From the NCBI RefSeq assembly GCF_902728265.1, contig NZ_CACVBR010000012.1, forward strand, positions 1-64,000: DNA of 64,000 nt, given 5' to 3'. The notes beneath the pieces are model-generated. The model searched no databases, had not been told where the DNA came from, and saw nothing but the letters and a program-made list of their open reading frames with translations. A program made the translations under genes and the position numbers. The stretch is from Chryseobacterium potabilaquae. Lineage in GTDB: Bacteria; Bacteroidota; Bacteroidia; Flavobacteriales; Weeksellaceae. Positions 61,281 through 64,000 of the stretch are shown here, one piece after another; positions within the stretch are counted from its first letter, which is position 1, and each line of letters begins with the position of its first letter.

Positions 61281-63062
61281 ATGAAAAAAAAGATCCAGGA
61301 AACCCTAAGTAGAACCACTGAGGTTGTTTCCATCTATCCTATGGTTCTATTAATGGCATTATTAGCTTCAATTGGAACCATTTTTATGTTTGAAAACAAC
61401 CACGATCGTGAACAATTTTTCCCCTATTCAAAGTTTACTATTTGTTGTTGTTTAGGAATTTCCCTTATGTTTGCGCTAAAAATGCTTTCTCAAAGAATCG
61501 GGAAAAGTATACTATTGCAAGTAGTGGGAATTATTTTCTTAATCGGATTTTATTTTATTTTCCCAAAAAAAGAAAAAGATTTTACAGAGATTTATGGATA
61601 CATTATCGCCGTTACGATTCTCTTGGCACATTTATCAGTCTCTTTTTTTCCATTTCTTGATAAAAATAAAGAGCTCAGCTTTTGGCAGTATAATAAAAAT
61701 CTATTTGTCAATATTTTTCTCACCGCTATTTTTACCGGAGTCCTTACCATCGGTGTTGAGCTAGCCATCCTAGCAATTGATAAGCTTTTTGATTTTAAAT
61801 TTCATGATAACCTTTATACCAATACCTTTTACATTCTTTCCATTTTTGGAAGTTGCTTTATATTTCTACTATTTGATGAGAAAGGATTAAGTACCCTTGA
61901 AAAAGAAGGGAATTATCCAAATATCTTAAAGTTTTTCACTCAATTTATTCTTATTCCGTTGCTTCTCATATATGTCGTGATTCTCTATTTTTATTCGATT
62001 AAAATAGTAATCAATTGGGAGTTACCACGAGGTTGGGTTTCTTACTTAGTATTAGCTTATAGTATAATAGGGATTTTAGCATTACTTCTGGTCCATCCGC
62101 TAAAAGAAGAAAATGCAAAATCTTGGGTTAAAATATTTTCAAAAGCTTTCTACTATACTATTATCCCCTTAATCGTTTTACTTTTTGTTGCTATTTTTAC
62201 GAGAATTTTAGAATATGGCTATACTGAACCTAGATATTTTATATTAATTCTTGCAATATGGCTTCTAAGCATTCTTTCATATTTTATTCTAAATAAAAAA
62301 TCCAATATTAAATTTATTCCTATTAGTTTATTTGTTTTCGGAATATTTTCTTTAGTTTTTCCTTATTTAAATGCTTTTAGTGTAACAAAAAGAAGTCAAA
62401 AATCCGAACTTCAAAAGATTTTAAATGAAAATAAACTGGTAAAGGAGGGCAAAATTAATTTTCAAAAGAACATTACAGATGCGGTTGCGAATGAAATTGC
62501 CAATAAATTTGAATTTTTAGCCCAAAGAAAACAGCAAGATTTTTTATCAAACTTATTAGAAAAAGAAGACCAAAATAGTTTGGCTAAAAATATAGCTTCA
62601 GGGAATTTTTGGAATATACAATATGATATTCAGAATAAATTTATCCACAAAAGTGACACTCAAAAAGCATCTCAATATGAAAGATTGATTATCAATTCTG
62701 AAAAGCAAGCCCTAGAAATTGAAACCTATCGATACTTTATCGAGTTTCCACGGTATGACTTGGAAGCCAAAAGTATTAATACAAATGATCAATTTAAAAT
62801 TATAGATGACTTAAGTGGACACTTATCTTTAAAGGTAATTCTCAATTCTACAAAAGAAGTAGACTTAGGTCCTAGGATAGAGCAGCTATTAAAGAAATAT
62901 GAAGGTAAAACAGGAACTATTACTGTCCCGGAAATATCTATGGAATCAGATTTAGGTAATTATCATATTAAGCTTATTTTCAAGAATATTATAAAGGAAA
63001 AAAATCCTTATGATAAAAATGCCAATATTTACTATGACAATGTTTATTTATTGATAAAATAA
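61281..63062 (+). CDS. DUF4153 membrane protein
   Basis: 593 residues. Twelve or so transmembrane segments in the first 370 residues (VVSIYPMVLLMALLASIGTIFMF, FIFLLFDEKGLSTLEKEGNYPNILKFFTQFILIPLLLIYVVILYFYS), then a soluble C-terminal domain of about 220 residues. DUF4153 proteins are of unknown function. Third gene of the run with the BlaI-like regulator, 23 bp after it. Confidence 0.82.
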   Translation: MKKKIQETLSRTTEVVSIYPMVLLMALLASIGTIFMFENNHDREQFFPYSKFTICCCLGISLMFALKMLSQRIGKSILLQVVGIIFLIGFYFIFPKKEKDFTEIYGYIIAVTILLAHLSVSFFPFLDKNKELSFWQYNKNLFVNIFLTAIFTGVLTIGVELAILAIDKLFDFKFHDNLYTNTFYILSIFGSCFIFLLFDEKGLSTLEKEGNYPNILKFFTQFILIPLLLIYVVILYFYSIKIVINWELPRGWVSYLVLAYSIIGILALLLVHPLKEENAKSWVKIFSKAFYYTIIPLIVLLFVAIFTRILEYGYTEPRYFILILAIWLLSILSYFILNKKSNIKFIPISLFVFGIFSLVFPYLNAFSVTKRSQKSELQKILNENKLVKEGKINFQKNITDAVANEIANKFEFLAQRKQQDFLSNLLEKEDQNSLAKNIASGNFWNIQYDIQNKFIHKSDTQKASQYERLIINSEKQALEIETYRYFIEFPRYDLEAKSINTNDQFKIIDDLSGHLSLKVILNSTKEVDLGPRIEQLLKKYEGKTGTITVPEISMESDLGNYHIKLIFKNIIKEKNPYDKNANIYYDNVYLLIK

Positions 63063-63065
63063 AAA

Positions 63066-63085
63066 AAGCGGCTCTACAGCCGCTT
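63066..63085. terminator. Bidirectional terminator between DUF4153 and the RRM gene
   Basis: AAGCGGCT / AGCCGCTT stem, CTAC loop; T run on the minus strand (from 63067 down) and a TTATATTTT tail on the plus strand. Confidence 0.88.
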
Positions 63086-63090
63086 ATATT

Positions 63091-63453
63091 TTACCAACGT
63101 TTTCCTCCGCCGTTGCCTCCACCACGGTTATTTCCGTAGCTTCCGCCACCTCCTCTGTTGTTTCCATAACTACCACCACCGCGGTTGTTATCAAAACTTC
63201 TTCTAGGTTTTTCTTCTCTTGGTTTAGCCTCAGAAACGTTAAGTTCTTTTCCGTTAAATTCTCTTCCGTTTAAAGCTTCTATAGCTTGTTGGCCTTCATC
63301 GTCATTCATTTCGATGAAACCAAAACCTCTGGAACGGCCAGTTTCTTTGTCTGTAATGATTTTAGCAGACGAAACTTCTCCAAATTCTGAAAATAGATCT
63401 TGCAACTCATACTCTTTGGTTGCATAATTGATGTTAGAAACAAAAATGTTCAT
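63091..63453 (-). CDS. RNA-binding protein, RRM domain with glycine-rich tail
   Basis: 120 residues. One RRM: RNP2 IFVSNI at the start and RNP1 RGFGFIEM near residue 43-50, then a Gly/Arg/Asn-rich tail made of NNRGGGSYG-type repeats. Small RRM proteins of this kind (often called Rbp) are common in Bacteroidota and cyanobacteria and bind RNA, sometimes in cold stress. Upstream region is long and AT-rich. Confidence 0.92.
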   Translation of the reverse strand: MNIFVSNINYATKEYELQDLFSEFGEVSSAKIITDKETGRSRGFGFIEMNDDEGQQAIEALNGREFNGKELNVSEAKPREEKPRRSFDNNRGGGSYGNNRGGGGSYGNNRGGGNGGGKRW

Positions 63454-64000
63454 TTTAAAAAAAATTAAAAAATTAATTAATGATTTGGTTTATAAAAGAA
63501 AAACAACATAATGAATGAACAAATATTGATTCCAAATATAGACTAGCGCAAGATACAATTAATAATTTTAAATCAAAACTTTTTAATAAAGTATTTTTTT
63601 CACCAACTATTGAATTTTAAATTCATGTATTAAAAAAAATAATAAGTTTTGTAAAATAACATCAGCTTTGCATATATTCAACATAATACTATGTAAAAAT
63701 TTAGTAACAAAATTACATATGATGAAAAAGAAAACTATAAAAAAAATTTAAATAATTAATTTTTTAAAAAAAGCACTCCTCATTCTTTATCTAAGGGTTT
63801 GAATTTTAAAATATTACCTCTAAACACAAAAAAACATTCAAAACATTTAATATAACATTCAAGTCTTTAAAAGAAAGACAATCGTAAAAATAATAATTAA
63901 AAGTATCAATAATTAGTTTTGAATAATAAAGTCAAATTAATTCAAAGAAAAAGACTTTTAAGAATTAAATTTGTAATGAAAAATAATCGAAAATGAACTA
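63454..64000. other. AT-rich region upstream of the RRM gene, to window end
   Basis: About 550 bp without a gene I can support; a small inverted repeat GTCTTT / AAAGAC near 63863-63879. TAAATTTG at 63966-63973 fits a -7 element for a gene starting beyond the window (a possible ATG is at 63994). The RRM gene may have a long 5' leader here. Confidence 0.45.

Noticed and set aside
62641-62649. A fourth DnaA box
   Set aside because: Single copy inside the DUF4153 coding sequence; about one is expected by chance in this window.

Overview
The window reads as chromosomal DNA of a low-GC Bacteroidota, class Flavobacteriia, most likely a Chryseobacterium/Weeksellaceae relative. The evidence is type IX secretion (a PorQ homologue and a 1540-residue protein with a type A sorting domain), a TamL-type lipoprotein Omp85, the flavobacterial promoter pattern TTG-N17-23-TAnnTTTG upstream of several genes, A-rich leaders with few Shine-Dalgarno sites, and many YAQ- or SxxC-type signal peptides. 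No rRNA, CRISPR array or complete prophage is present.

Layout. 1-0.25 kb: the start of an IS1182-type transposase, cut by the window edge. 0.36-8.4 kb: core genes (frr, pyrH, porQ-cmk, a YtxH/holin-like trio, a SpoU rRNA methyltransferase, tamL). 8.4-12.7 kb: SanA-like protein, PaaE-like ferredoxin reductase, TlpA-like lipoprotein and a FecD/FecE-type ABC transporter without a binding protein. 12.9-19 kb: a fatty-acid beta-oxidation operon (marR-fadB-fadA-fadE) behind a 30-bp perfect palindrome that shares a 14-bp core with a second site. 19-24.7 kb: an astacin lipoprotein, a small HD hydrolase of the RelA/SpoT type, a DUF2490 protein and a TonB receptor. 25-28.6 kb: uvrA and a small SDR-like protein.

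28.6-34.7 kb is the most unusual part. A 1-kb gene-free stretch holds three perfect DnaA boxes. Next to it, two nearly identical 190-bp direct repeats bracket a huge secreted beta-propeller/UnbV protein gene and what looks like the scar of a deleted tandem paralogue (its 5' leader and its 3' end plus terminator remain, the coding part is gone). Each repeat contains a 19-codon GTG-start reading frame running directly into a terminator. A tRNA-Arg(CCT) follows.

35-40 kb: a type 2 ferredoxin-NADP reductase, then a tightly packed minus-strand operon (type II thioesterase fragment, anthranilate synthase I with an altered tryptophan-binding motif, amidotransferase II, FAD monooxygenase, DUF3995 protein). 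This looks like the downstream part of a secondary-metabolite cluster, cut off by an IS256-family element that has no target duplication. 41-46 kb: an accessory stretch of exported proteins of unknown function, including a lipoprotein with an HExxH site overlapping a small secreted partner, plus several very small genes. 46-64 kb: mostly core or housekeeping genes on the minus strand (VOC, GNAT, M28 peptidase, a membrane pyrophosphatase fused to an OmpA domain, soluble pyrophosphatase, PhyH, RadC, L,D-transpeptidase-like protein, LolD-like ATPase, PdhC/PdhA, RRM protein) with an aminotransferase and a PAP2-BlaI-DUF4153 run on the plus strand.

All calls come from reading the sequence and the translations; no database search was run.
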